A stretch of 64,000 nt of DNA, from the NCBI GenBank assembly GCA_964371655.1, contig CAYJOD010000011.1:1-64000 (forward strand), written 5' to 3'. Made by a program: the position numbers and the translations under genes. The stretch comes from CAZGSN01 sp964371655 (GTDB taxonomy: Bacteria; Desulfobacterota; Binatia; HRBIN30). Within the stretch, counting starts at the first letter, position 1. The number at the start of each line of letters is the position of its first letter. Below the pieces are notes generated by a model. That model ran no database searches. It was given only the letters and a program-made list of their open reading frames with translations, and was not told the DNA's origin. Shown one piece after another: positions 47,274-56,311 of this stretch.

Positions 47274-47582
47274 ATGCGCAACCGTCTAATTGCACCGCTC
47301 CTGGCGATGTTCGCGGTGTTGGCAATTGCCAACCCGGTATTCGCCGCGGAGGGAATCCAAAGTGGCATGATCGCCTTGGCCGCGGGCCTCGGCATCGGAA
47401 TCGCCGCTGCCGGCGTGGCTGTCGGCCAAGGCCGTGCAGCGGCTTCTGCCATGGAATCGATCGGCCGCAACCCAAACGCGGCAGACCGGATCCAAACGCC
47501 GATGATCATCGGCCTCGCCATGATGGAAGCTCTGGCGATCTACGCGCTGGTCATCACGTTCTTCCTGCAAGGGAAGGTCTGA
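47274..47582 (+). CDS. atpE: ATP synthase F0 subunit c
   Basis: 102 residues including a cleavable-looking N-terminal extension (LLAMFAVLAIANPVFAAEG), then the two-helix c subunit with the loop ESIGRNPNAADRIQ and the ion-binding Glu in GLAMMEALAIYALVI. The absence of the Ser/Thr that follows Glu in sodium types points to protons. GGAGGGAAAGGAAA precedes the ATG at 47274. It is followed by a terminator, with no F1 or b-subunit genes, so the operon is split. Confidence 0.93.
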   Translation: MRNRLIAPLLAMFAVLAIANPVFAAEGIQSGMIALAAGLGIGIAAAGVAVGQGRAAASAMESIGRNPNAADRIQTPMIIGLAMMEALAIYALVITFFLQGKV

Positions 47583-47615
47583 GCCAGCCACAAGAGCTGT
47601 TTCGATGAGAACAGA

Positions 47616-47647
47616 GGGGCGGGACGCAATCCCGCCCCTTTCTGTTT
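47616..47647 (+). terminator. rho-independent terminator after atpE
   Basis: The perfect stem GGGGCGGGA / TCCCGCCCC with a five-base loop is followed by TTTCTGTTT, about 35 bases downstream of atpE. It closes the F0 gene cluster. Confidence 0.85.
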
Positions 47648-47809
47648 CGCTCACGTTTCTCTCCGTCCCGTCGCCAAGCGAGTCGACCCTCGAGTACGTG
47701 TACGGCAACGAGGACGAGCTCGGCGGCCATAGCTATGTTCCCGCTGCGCTCGCCAGGGCGTGGCATCGGGGTTGCCAGCGGCTGACAATTCAGAGTAGTA
47801 CGCCCGGCC

Positions 47810-49888
47810 ATGATGCAAGGGCGGATCGTCGGTGGATTGCTCGTGGCCGTACTGGGGCTGGCCGATACGGCATTCGCGGCCGACGGCTCTCCCGGGGGCC
47901 ACGCCCTCGAGCTCGAGCCGGTGACGGTCACGGCCACGCGTCACGAGAGCAAGGACTTCGAGGTTCCCACCGCGATGACCATTGTCGACGCGGAACGAAT
48001 TCGCGCCGGCGCTCCGTCGGTCTTGGCCGATGCGCTGCGCGGCGAAGCCGGGGTCTTCGTTCAGGCCACGACTCCCGGACAGGCCGCACCGGTGATCCGC
48101 GGCCTCATTGGCAGTGGCACTCTGATGCTCGTCGACGGCCTACGCCTCAACAGCGCCATCTTTCGGTCGGCGCCGAATCAGTACTTCGCGTTCGTCGATC
48201 CGTACAACGTCGAGCGCATCGAGGTCGTCCGCGGTGCGGGCTCGACCCTCTACGGCAGCGACGCGATGGGCGGCGTGATCCATGTATTGACGCCGCAGTG
48301 GCGCTTCCGCGATCCCGACTGGCAACTCAAGAGCGACGCGCTGGCGCAATTTTCGAGCGCCGACCTGGGTTCCATCGGGCACGTCGCACTGGCGGGTGGA
48401 CGCAAGGGCCTCAGCATCGCCGCCGGCATGACCTACCAGAACCACGACGACATCCGCACCGGCGACGGCGTCAAGAAGCCAACCGCCTACTCCTCGTACG
48501 CCGGGAATAGCTCGCTGCTGGTGGACGACGAGCGCCAGGAGCTCCTGCTCGCCGCGCAGTACCTGATCCAGCCCAACACGCCGCGCTACGACGAGCTCGT
48601 CCCCGGCTTCGGCCAGACCGATCCGAGCTCGGCGGTGTTCTCCTTCGAACCCAACGATCGCTTGTTCACCCACGGACGTTACCGGTTGCGCGCGCCCGTC
48701 GAGGCGATCGACCGCGTCGAGCTCCAGGCCGGCTATCAGCAGATCAACGATGACCGTCGCAATCGCGACTTCGGCGGATCGAACCAGGCGCGCGAGGACA
48801 ACGAGCACAACCGCAGTGAGCTCATCGGCCTCCATCTGCAGCTCATGAGCAACTACCGCGAGCTGGTCATGTTCACGTATGGCGTCGAGGTCTACCTCGA
48901 TCGCACCCAGAGCAGCCGCTACGGCCGCGACATCAACACCCAGGAGACCTCCGAGCGCGCCAGCCGTTTCGCCGATGGCGCCACCATGAACAGCTATGCC
49001 GCGTATCTGCAGAACGAGATCGATCCGCTTCCGAAACTGAGCGTGGTCCTCGGCGGACGCTACAGCTATTACGACCTGGATCTGCCCGCCGACGCGGTGC
49101 GACCCGCTGTGCACCTTGATTACCACGACGTCACCGGCAACCTCGGACTGCTCTACCGGCTCACCGACACCCTGCATTTGGCGAGCAACGTTGGCCGTGG
49201 CTTTCGCGTGCCCAACGTCTTCGACTTGTCGACGTTGGGACCGCGGCCCGGAAACCGCTTCGGAGCTCCCAATCCGGACTTGCATCCGGAGCAGGTGATC
49301 TCGGTGGATGCGGGAACGAAGATGCTCTTTGATCGCATCCACGGCGAGCTCTTCGGCTTCTACTCGTTGTTCAACGATCGCATCGAAGACGTGACCACCG
49401 GGGCGACGACGGAGGATGGGCGCCTCGTCGTGCAGAGTCAGAATCTCAGCGACTTGACCCTTCTCGGCGTCGAGGCCAGCGCCGATGTCCTGGTGCTCGA
49501 GGAACTGAAGTTGTTTGGTACTCTCACCTACACCTGGGGCGAACAACGTGCGGCGGGAGCGACTTCGCCTGCCGACCGAATCCCGCCCCTAAACGGACGC
49601 CTTGGGGCGCGCTATTTCGTGACTCCGGCGCTGGCGCTGGAAGGGTTCACGCGCTTTGCGAGCGATCAGAACCGTCTCAGCGACCGCGACCGTAGCGATC
49701 CGCGCATCGATCCCAATGGAAGCGCAGGCTGGGCGACGGCGAATCTTGGCCTGCTGTGGGACATCACGCCACAGCTCAGCGGCCGCTTCCTCCTCGAGAA
49801 CGTCGCCGACTCGACCTACCGCGAGCACGGCTCCGGGATCGATGCCCCGGGGATCAACGCCGTCGTGTCTGTCGCCGCACGGCTGTGA
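47810..49888 (+). CDS. TonB-dependent receptor
   Basis: 692 residues, an outer-membrane active transporter. Signal peptide (GGLLVAVLGLADTAFAAD), TonB-box-like ELEPVTVTATR, plug domain (DALRGEAGVFVQ, RIEVVRGAGSTLYGSDAMGG), then a 22-strand-type barrel including the GRGFRVPNVFDLS and HPEQVISVDAGTK motifs and a C-terminal aromatic-poor end. HPE-containing barrels and the size suggest a siderophore, heme or cobalamin-type receptor. The substrate cannot be told, and no TonB/ExbBD or ABC genes are adjacent. Confidence 0.9.
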   Translation: MMQGRIVGGLLVAVLGLADTAFAADGSPGGHALELEPVTVTATRHESKDFEVPTAMTIVDAERIRAGAPSVLADALRGEAGVFVQATTPGQAAPVIRGLIGSGTLMLVDGLRLNSAIFRSAPNQYFAFVDPYNVERIEVVRGAGSTLYGSDAMGGVIHVLTPQWRFRDPDWQLKSDALAQFSSADLGSIGHVALAGGRKGLSIAAGMTYQNHDDIRTGDGVKKPTAYSSYAGNSSLLVDDERQELLLAAQYLIQPNTPRYDELVPGFGQTDPSSAVFSFEPNDRLFTHGRYRLRAPVEAIDRVELQAGYQQINDDRRNRDFGGSNQAREDNEHNRSELIGLHLQLMSNYRELVMFTYGVEVYLDRTQSSRYGRDINTQETSERASRFADGATMNSYAAYLQNEIDPLPKLSVVLGGRYSYYDLDLPADAVRPAVHLDYHDVTGNLGLLYRLTDTLHLASNVGRGFRVPNVFDLSTLGPRPGNRFGAPNPDLHPEQVISVDAGTKMLFDRIHGELFGFYSLFNDRIEDVTTGATTEDGRLVVQSQNLSDLTLLGVEASADVLVLEELKLFGTLTYTWGEQRAAGATSPADRIPPLNGRLGARYFVTPALALEGFTRFASDQNRLSDRDRSDPRIDPNGSAGWATANLGLLWDITPQLSGRFLLENVADSTYREHGSGIDAPGINAVVSVAARL

Positions 49889-49916
49889 TTCTTTCCGTTG
49901 CCCGGGAGCGGCCGGG

Positions 49917-51515
49917 CTATCCGCATCCGCGCAAGCGCGCTTCAATCTGCGCGATGAAGCTGCGGCAGGGATCGGTCGTGTCGGCGACAAGACGCGCTGG
50001 TACTTCGTCGTCTTCGAACCGCTGGTAGCGCTGGCGCTGCTGCAGGTAGACGTTCCAGTCGGCATCCGAGGGGCTGTCGGCGCGCTCCTGGCGCTGGCGG
50101 ATGCGGCGTTCGACCTCGCCGGGAGCGCATTCGCATTCCACGAATAGGATGGGCAGCGACCGGCGCGCTGCAATCGCCCGCGCCTCGTCGCGGCCGCGGC
50201 GGAGTTGGAAGGTAGCGTCGAGAATGACGCCGCGGCCGCAGCCGAGATGGTCGTCCGCGGTCTCGAGCATCGTCCGGTAGGTGCGCTCCGAGAGCTCCGG
50301 AGTGTAGAGGCCGGTGTCGTACGCCGTACGAGCGCGGAAGGTCGGCGGCAGACCGGCGAGCTGCTTGCGAACCACATCCGAGTTGAGATGTACGAACCCC
50401 GTGCGCGCCGCCAGAGCTGCGGCGAGCGCCGACTTGCCGGTGCCGCTCAGCCCGCACACCACCACCAAGGCCGGCGTGTACGCCCACGTGTAGCGGTAGG
50501 CGAGCTCGAAATGGCGTCGTGCGCTGGCACTGGCCGCGACGCGCTCCGCTTCCGGGACGTCGGGCTCGATGCTCTTCAAGCTGTCGACCTTGCCGCGCAC
50601 GTAGGCGCGATAGCACTTGTAGAACGGCAGCAGCCGGCGCGCCTCGTGATCGCCGCTGCCGCGCACGTAGGCGTCGACGAAGAGCTCGGCGAGATCGCTG
50701 CGGCCGTGGTAGTCGAGATCCATGGCGAGGAAGGCGATGTCGGAAGCGACGTCGATGTATCGGAACTGGGTGTTGAACTCGATGCAGTCGAAGATGACCA
50801 GGCCGTTGCTGAAGCACACGTGCTCGCTGTGCAGATCACCGTGGCATTCGCGGATGCGACCCTCCTCCTGACGGCGGCGAAACATCTCGGCGTGGTCGTC
50901 GAGGAACGAGCGTGCGAACTTCTGGATCGCATCGTCGTCGCCGGCCGCGATCGTGTTGCCGCGGAAACGCCGGCCGTTGCTGTAGTTGTCTTCGAGAACG
51001 CGCCAAACCGCATCGGCACTGCCATTGGCGGTGATCTCGGGGCCGCAGGCGGCCTTGGCGTGGAACTCGACGAGCCGCGCCGCCAGCTGTTCGATCATCG
51101 CGGGCGACACGTCGCCGTGGTCGAGGAGATGATCGAGCAAGTGCTGGTGCGGCAAGCGCCGCATGTGCACGGCGTACTCGACCGCGGCCGGGTCGTCCTC
51201 GCTGCCGAGCCGCAGCCGGCCGTTGTCGTCGCATACGCTCACGACACCGAGGTAGATGTCGGCCGCCAGGCGGCGATTGAGTCGAACCTCCTCGTGGCAT
51301 AGCCGGCGGCGCCGATCGAGGGTGGAGAAGTCGAGGAAGGAGAAGCGCACCGGCTTCTTGATCTTGTAGACCTGGTCGCCGGCGAGAAACACGAACGAGA
51401 TGTGGGTCTGCTCCACCGTCACCGCAGCCGGGCGGTGCGGATAGAACTGTGGCCGGCTCATGGCCTCGACAATGGCGCCGAACTGCACCGACACTCTCCC
51501 AGCCTGAGACGTCAT
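49917..51515 (-). CDS. APH-like kinase fused to zeta-toxin-like ATPase
   Basis: 532 residues in two parts. The N-terminal 340 residues resemble an aminoglycoside-phosphotransferase fold (DQVYKIKKPVRFSFLDF, catalytic-loop ECHGDLHSEHVCF, then VIFDCIEFN). The C-terminal 190 residues are a P-loop kinase of the AAA_33/zeta type (VVCGLSGTGKSALAAALA). The fused architecture is widespread and annotated as a bifunctional APH/ATP-binding protein; its biological substrate is not known. The start at 51515 is uncertain; an internal ATG (MSRPQFYPH) also fits. Confidence 0.85.
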   Translation of the reverse strand: MTSQAGRVSVQFGAIVEAMSRPQFYPHRPAAVTVEQTHISFVFLAGDQVYKIKKPVRFSFLDFSTLDRRRRLCHEEVRLNRRLAADIYLGVVSVCDDNGRLRLGSEDDPAAVEYAVHMRRLPHQHLLDHLLDHGDVSPAMIEQLAARLVEFHAKAACGPEITANGSADAVWRVLEDNYSNGRRFRGNTIAAGDDDAIQKFARSFLDDHAEMFRRRQEEGRIRECHGDLHSEHVCFSNGLVIFDCIEFNTQFRYIDVASDIAFLAMDLDYHGRSDLAELFVDAYVRGSGDHEARRLLPFYKCYRAYVRGKVDSLKSIEPDVPEAERVAASASARRHFELAYRYTWAYTPALVVVCGLSGTGKSALAAALAARTGFVHLNSDVVRKQLAGLPPTFRARTAYDTGLYTPELSERTYRTMLETADDHLGCGRGVILDATFQLRRGRDEARAIAARRSLPILFVECECAPGEVERRIRQRQERADSPSDADWNVYLQQRQRYQRFEDDEVPARLVADTTDPCRSFIAQIEARLRGCG

Positions 51516-51649
51516 GCAGCAGTCTCTACAGCGGCGCGAGAAGGATGTCAGGGGGAGTGAAACCGTCCCGGTTCATCCAAGAGCTGCCGGCTGGATTGCG
51601 AGGATCGAACGATTCACCGCGGCGGCGATTTGCGGACACGATGAGTTAT

Positions 51650-51731
51650 GGAGTGCGGTGGCTTACCACCGCTTTGCGCGATTCGGCGCCGCGTGCCGTG
51701 GCGGAAAAGCGGGAGCGAGCTCCCGCACTCC
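51650..51731. repeat. inverted repeat, GGAGTGCGGNNGC type
   Basis: The arms GGAGTGCGGTGGCTTACCAC plus CGCTTTGCGC, and the complement of GCGGGAGCTCGCTCCCGC-containing sequence ending in CTCC, form a long imperfect stem, each arm itself palindromic. It lies in the spacer upstream of the kinase fusion gene. Confidence 0.6.
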
Positions 51732-51803
51732 AAAGCGCTCACGTCCGCCGCAGCCAGCCCCTCTGTCAGGCTATGAGCTCTAGGTCAGCAGACGGAATCC
51801 GGC

Positions 51804-51956
51804 TCAGTCCCCGCCACCACCGCCGCCAAGCGGACAGAAGTTCGTATCCACGTAATTACCCATGTTGGTCAGCTGGGTGGAGCTCAAGTCGGGGAAGGTG
51901 GGCATGCTGTCCTCGCCGTTGCGAAAGGGATCGCGGCGCCCCATCCGCCCCATCCT
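51804..51956 (-). pseudogene. C-terminal fragment of a cytochrome-c-like protein
   Basis: The minus frame reads MPTFPDLSSTQLTNMGNYVD followed by a short Gly-rich tail and stop. An MPxFPDLSxxQLxxMxxYV segment is typical of the C-terminal helix of small cytochromes c, with the distal Met. No CxxCH is left upstream; instead the frame enters a sequence with a MITE arm at 51978-51998. The gene seems to have been cut by a repeat or a deletion. Confidence 0.55.
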
Positions 51957-51977
51957 ACGAAGACACTCGTGCAAGCG

Positions 51978-51998
51978 GTAGGGTACGCCGCGCGCACC
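51978..51998 (+). repeat. MITE inner arm GTAGGGTRCGCCGCGCGCACC
   Basis: This 21-base arm differs by one base from the arm at about 13108-13128 inside the MITE at 13022-13167. The terminal repeats are not evident here, so it is a partial or diverged copy. Confidence 0.6.
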
Positions 51999-52102
51999 AA
52001 GGGACGTGTGGCGACGTTGCTGACTTTGTTGAAAGACCGATCGCACTTCGCGCTCCTCAACTTAGTCGACAACGTCGCCTGCTGCTTACGGGCGACCAGG
52101 AC

Positions 52103-54058
52103 TCATCCAGTCCGCACTGCCTCCCGCGGCCGCGCGTCGAGTACCTCGCGCACCGTGCGCAGCAGCACGTCAGTCGGACATGGCTTGGATAGGAACGCCT
52201 GTCCGGCTCCGAGAATTCCGTGGTGGACGATAGCGTCGTCGGTATACCCGGACATGTAGATGACGCGCGTCTGCGGACGGACCTGGTCCAGCCCCTCGGC
52301 GAGCTGGACACCGCCCATTTTCGGCATCACCACGTCGGTCAGCAGCAAGTGAATCGGCCCTACGAAGCGCTCCGCCAGATCCAGACCTAGCTTGCCGTTG
52401 GCGGCCTGGAGCACGCGGTAGCCGTGTTCCTCGAGCACGTGGCGCACCACCTCGCGCACGGCCGCCTCGTCCTCCACCACCAGAATCGTCTCCGACCCGC
52501 CCGCCGCCTTCTCGGCCGAATCACACCCCTGCGTCTCTACCGGCTCGTCGACGCGCGGGAGGTAGATCTTGAAGGTCGTTCCGTGACCAAGCTCGCTATA
52601 GACCGCGATGTGCCCGCCGCTCTGCTTCACGATGCCGTGCACGGTGGCCAGGCCGAGACCGGTGCCTTTACCCACTTCCTTGGTGGTGAAGAACGGCTCG
52701 AAGACGTGGCCGAGCGTCGCCTGGTCCATGCCGTGTCCGCTGTCCGATACCGACAGCAAAACGTAGCGGCCGGGACTCACCTCGACGTGCGATTGCGCGT
52801 AGCCTTTGTCGAGCTCCACGTTGCTGATCTCTATCGTCAGCTTGCCGCCGTGGGGCATGGCGTCCCGCGCGTTGACGGCGAGGTTGATGACCACCTGCTG
52901 GAACTTGCCCGGATCCACCTTGACGTGCCCCACATCCTTTCCCGGGACGATCGTGAACTGGATGTCCTCACCGATGAGGCGGCTCAGCATCGTCTCGATG
53001 CCGAGCAGGTCGGCGTTGAGGCTGAGTACCTTCGGCTGCAGGACTTGCTTGTGACTGAAGGCGAGCAGTTGCGCGGTCATCTCCGCCGAATGCTGCACGG
53101 CCTTGCCGATCTCTGCGAGCGGACCTAGCAGCTTGGGTTGGCCGGCGGCAGTCTTGGTCAGCACCTCGCAGTAGCAGTTGATCACGAAGAGCTGATTGTT
53201 GAAGTCGTGCGCGATGCCGCCCGCGAGACGGCCCACCGCCTCCATCTTCTGTAATTGGTGGAGTTGGTCCTCGATCTGCACTCGCGCCGTGAGATCGCGT
53301 ATCGACGCGACCATCACCATACTGTCATTGGACTGCAGTGGGCTGAGACTGATCTCCACCGGGAACTCTGTGCCGTCCTTCCTCAAGCCGAGAAGATTCG
53401 TGCGCCCGGCGCCCATGATGCGGGCCGTATTGGTGTCTTCAAACTGCTCCCGCAAATCGAGGTGTCCCGCACGGACGAACTGCGGCATGAGCGTCTCGAT
53501 CGACCGGCCGATGATCTCATCGCGCGAATAGCCGAAGAGCGCTTCCGTGTTCCGGTTGACCAAGCTGATGAGGCCCTCGGCGTTGAGCATCACCGTCGCG
53601 TCGGGAGCGAATTCGAACAGATCATGGAACCGGCGCTCGCTCTGGCGCAAGTTCTCTTCTGCATCGCGACGCCTACTCAGTGCCTCGGCCTCGTCGAGGG
53701 CGCGTGTCACCGCCGCGGGGAGCCGCTCCAGCCGCTGTTTGAGCAGGTAGTCGGTCGCGCCGCTCTTGAGGCACTGTACCGCCTCCTCTTCGTGCAGCAT
53801 GCCGGTGATGACGATCACGGGGGTGGCAGGGTGCCTCGACTTGGCCGCCCTTAGAGCAGTGAGCCCATCGTAGTCCGGCAGATTGAAGTCGCACAGGACG
53901 ACGTCGAACGAATCCCCCTGCATCGCGGCTTCAAAATGTTCCCGGTTGGCCACCCGAACGATGTCGCAGGCGAGCTCACCCGCTGCGAGTTTGTCGGTGA
54001 TGATCTCCGCATCGCGCGCGCTGTCCTCCAGATGGAGTACTCGGATACGATTGTTCAT
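52103..54058 (-). CDS. REC-PAS-histidine kinase-REC hybrid sensor
   Basis: 651 residues without membrane segments. An N-terminal receiver domain (VLHLEDSARDAEI, phospho-Asp in VVLCDFNLPDYDG), a PAS domain (LFEFAPDATVMLNAEGLISL to about 270), a kinase with GGIAHDFNNQLFVINCY (phospho-His), NLAVNARDAMPHGGKL and GTGLGLATVHGIVKQSGG, and a C-terminal receiver (VEDEAAVREVV, LLLTDVVMPKMGG). It is third in a signalling operon with the response regulator and PAS kinase upstream, 31 bases after the regulator. Output is unknown. Confidence 0.9.
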   Translation of the reverse strand: MNNRIRVLHLEDSARDAEIITDKLAAGELACDIVRVANREHFEAAMQGDSFDVVLCDFNLPDYDGLTALRAAKSRHPATPVIVITGMLHEEEAVQCLKSGATDYLLKQRLERLPAAVTRALDEAEALSRRRDAEENLRQSERRFHDLFEFAPDATVMLNAEGLISLVNRNTEALFGYSRDEIIGRSIETLMPQFVRAGHLDLREQFEDTNTARIMGAGRTNLLGLRKDGTEFPVEISLSPLQSNDSMVMVASIRDLTARVQIEDQLHQLQKMEAVGRLAGGIAHDFNNQLFVINCYCEVLTKTAAGQPKLLGPLAEIGKAVQHSAEMTAQLLAFSHKQVLQPKVLSLNADLLGIETMLSRLIGEDIQFTIVPGKDVGHVKVDPGKFQQVVINLAVNARDAMPHGGKLTIEISNVELDKGYAQSHVEVSPGRYVLLSVSDSGHGMDQATLGHVFEPFFTTKEVGKGTGLGLATVHGIVKQSGGHIAVYSELGHGTTFKIYLPRVDEPVETQGCDSAEKAAGGSETILVVEDEAAVREVVRHVLEEHGYRVLQAANGKLGLDLAERFVGPIHLLLTDVVMPKMGGVQLAEGLDQVRPQTRVIYMSGYTDDAIVHHGILGAGQAFLSKPCPTDVLLRTVREVLDARPREAVRTG

Positions 54059-54089
54059 CTGTCGTGTCTCATTGGCCTGATTGGCGCGC

Positions 54090-54557
54090 TCACGCGCCGG
54101 TGCGGCGCAGGGGAGGTACGCTCCCGGGCGGCGTCTCGTTGAGGACGGCCCAGAAGGCGCCGATCTGCTTCACCGCATCGACGAAGGCGTGAAATTTCAT
54201 CGGCTTGACGACGTAGGCATTGACGCCCAGATCATAGCTGCGGACCAAGTCCTGCTCCTCGCGCGACGAAGTCATCACGATCACCGGGATCGTCTTGAGC
54301 GCGGGGTCGCTCTTGATCTGACGCAAGACCTCCAGTCCGTCCACCCTAGGCATCTTTAGGTCCAGCAGTACCACGGCAGGCTGATCACCGCCGCGGCCGG
54401 CGAACTCGCCGCGCCGATACAGATAATCCAGCGCATCGGCGCCGTCGCGCAGGTGAAGGACCTCGTTGACGAGGCAGTGGGCTTCGAGCGCATCGAGGGC
54501 CATTTCCGCGTCGCGGACGCTGTCCTCCACCAACAGGATGCGTTTGATGGTGGTCAT
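54090..54557 (-). CDS. single-domain response regulator (Rcp1-like)
   Basis: 155 residues: a receiver domain only, with acidic pocket ILLVEDSVRDAEMA, phospho-Asp in VVLLDLKMPRVDGLEVL, Thr/Ser switch VIVMTSSREEQD and Lys in VVKPMKFHAF. This is the type that pairs with phytochrome-like kinases. The ATG overlaps the TGA of the PAS kinase (ATGA). It likely carries phosphate between the neighbouring kinases. Confidence 0.9.
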   Translation of the reverse strand: MTTIKRILLVEDSVRDAEMALDALEAHCLVNEVLHLRDGADALDYLYRRGEFAGRGGDQPAVVLLDLKMPRVDGLEVLRQIKSDPALKTIPVIVMTSSREEQDLVRSYDLGVNAYVVKPMKFHAFVDAVKQIGAFWAVLNETPPGSVPPLRRTGA

Positions 54558-56311
54558 AATGCTTCCTTTCCGTACTTGAGTTGACCGGGGGTTGGTAATT
54601 TCAATGTGAAATAGAACGTGGCACCCTGGTTCAGCGTGGCCTCGGCCCAGACCCGCCCGCGGTGTCGGGCGACGATGCGCCGCGCGGTTGCAAGGCCGAT
54701 GCCCGTGCCCTCGAACTCCTCGGCCCGGTGCAGCCGCTGGAAAACCCCGAAGAGCTTGTGGGTATACGTAGGATCAAAACCCACGCCGTTGTCGCGCACG
54801 AAGAGAATGACACGTCCACCCTCCTCGCCGGCGGTGCCGATCTCGATTTCCGCCGGGTCACGTGGGCGGGTGTATTTGACCGCATTGCCGACGAGGTTGG
54901 CTAACACCTGCTTGAGCATCGCGGGGTCGCCCATGACCTGCGGCAGCGGCGCAATCTTCCAGGCAATGTTGCGGCCCTGCGTCGCCATTTCCAGACCCCG
55001 GATAGTCTCCTGTACCAACGTTTCCAGATGGACAGAGGTTTCGGTCATTTCCGCCCGTCCCATGCGGGAAAAGGCGAGCAGATCGTCGATGAGCTGCCCC
55101 ATCTCACCAGTAGCCTCGGAGATGGTTTTCAAGTAGTGCCTGGCCTTGTCGGAAAGTTGGTCATCGGCGGCCCGCGCCAGCATCTCGACGTAGCCCTCCA
55201 CGTGCCGCAGCGGCGCGCGCAAATCGTGCGAGACGGAGTAGGAGAACGACTCCAATTCCCGGTTGGCCTCTTCAAGTTGGGCGGCGTGTTGCAGCAACTC
55301 GGCGTGGAGCAGTTGGACGGCTGCTTCGACCTGCTTGCGGGCGCTGTTATCGGTGCCGATCAATAGATAACCGATGATCCCGTCGCGCTCGTCGCGCAGC
55401 GCGGTGACCGAGACCACCGCCGGAAAGCGGCTGCCATCCTTGCGGACGTACGTCAGCTCGTAGATGTCTTCGATCCCGCGCGATGCTTTGAACACCAAGG
55501 CCTCGAAGCCCGGAGTGATGGTGGTCGCCAACTCGGCGCTCAGCGCGTTGGCCCGCGCGACCACTTCCTGGGGATCGGAGATGTCAGCGGGGGTGATCTT
55601 GTTGAGCACGTCGGCGGCCGCGTAGCCGAGCATGCGCTCGGCGCCGACGTTGAAGATCTGAATGACGCCCTTCTCGTCGGTGGCAATGCTCGAGAAGTTG
55701 GCGCTGTTGAAGATTGCGCGCTGCAGAGCCCCCGCCTCGCGCAGAGCCTCTTCCGCCCGCTTGCGGGCGCTGTTATCGGTGCCGATCAATAGGTAGCCGA
55801 TGATCCCGTCTTCCTCGTCGCGCAGCGCGGTGACCGAGACCACCGCCGGAAAGCGGCTGCCATCCTTGCGGACGTACGTCAGCTCGTAGATGTCTTCGAT
55901 CCCGCGCGATGCTTTGAACACCAAGGCCTCGAAGCCCGGAGTGATGGTGGTCGCCAACTCGGCGCTCAGCGCGTTGGCCCGCGCGACCACTTCCTGGGGA
56001 TCGGAGATGTCAGCGGGGGTGATCTTGTTGAGCACGTCGGCGGCCGCGTAGCCGAGCATGCGCTCGGCGCCGACGTTGAAGATCTGAATGACGCCCTTCT
56101 CGTCGGTGGCAATGCTCGAGAAGTTGGCGCTGTTGAAGATTGCGCGCTGCAGAGCCCCCGCTTTGAGCAGAGCCTCTTTGCGTCGGACTTCGGTGATGAC
56201 CCCCACCGTGCCGGCGGGGCTACCGTCAAGAATAGCTTCTGGCTGCAAATTTGTTCCGTTCTTAAACTGCGGGGCCTTGTCTCGTCTTCCGCTTGGCCAC
56301 GGTCGGCGCAA
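54554..56311 (-). CDS. PAS-PAS histidine kinase with a duplicated PAS domain
   Basis: 585 residues. Two PAS/PAC domains of 142 codons are almost identical in protein and DNA. Downstream is a coiled linker, a kinase core (FSYSVSHDLRAPLRHVEGY with phospho-His), NLVGNAVKYTRP and FVRDNGVGFDPTYTHKLFG, GTGIGLATARRIVARH. The N-terminus (QPEAILDGSPAGTVGVITEV) looks like the tail of a further, lost PAS/PAC domain, so the gene may be 5'-truncated. It is cotranscribed with the response regulator. Confidence 0.88.
   Translation of the reverse strand: MRRPWPSGRRDKAPQFKNGTNLQPEAILDGSPAGTVGVITEVRRKEALLKAGALQRAIFNSANFSSIATDEKGVIQIFNVGAERMLGYAAADVLNKITPADISDPQEVVARANALSAELATTITPGFEALVFKASRGIEDIYELTYVRKDGSRFPAVVSVTALRDEEDGIIGYLLIGTDNSARKRAEEALREAGALQRAIFNSANFSSIATDEKGVIQIFNVGAERMLGYAAADVLNKITPADISDPQEVVARANALSAELATTITPGFEALVFKASRGIEDIYELTYVRKDGSRFPAVVSVTALRDERDGIIGYLLIGTDNSARKQVEAAVQLLHAELLQHAAQLEEANRELESFSYSVSHDLRAPLRHVEGYVEMLARAADDQLSDKARHYLKTISEATGEMGQLIDDLLAFSRMGRAEMTETSVHLETLVQETIRGLEMATQGRNIAWKIAPLPQVMGDPAMLKQVLANLVGNAVKYTRPRDPAEIEIGTAGEEGGRVILFVRDNGVGFDPTYTHKLFGVFQRLHRAEEFEGTGIGLATARRIVARHRGRVWAEATLNQGATFYFTLKLPTPGQLKYGKEAL
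55337..56161. repeat. 426-bp in-frame tandem duplication encoding PAS domains
   Basis: The units at about 55337-55735 and 55763-56161 are offset by exactly 426 bases (142 codons). They match nearly base for base apart from a few substitutions near the EEDGI/ERDGI codons and the linker ends. Confidence 0.85.

Noticed and set aside
48140..49546. 468-codon minus-strand frame inside the TonB receptor
   Set aside because: Antisense shadow without domains.
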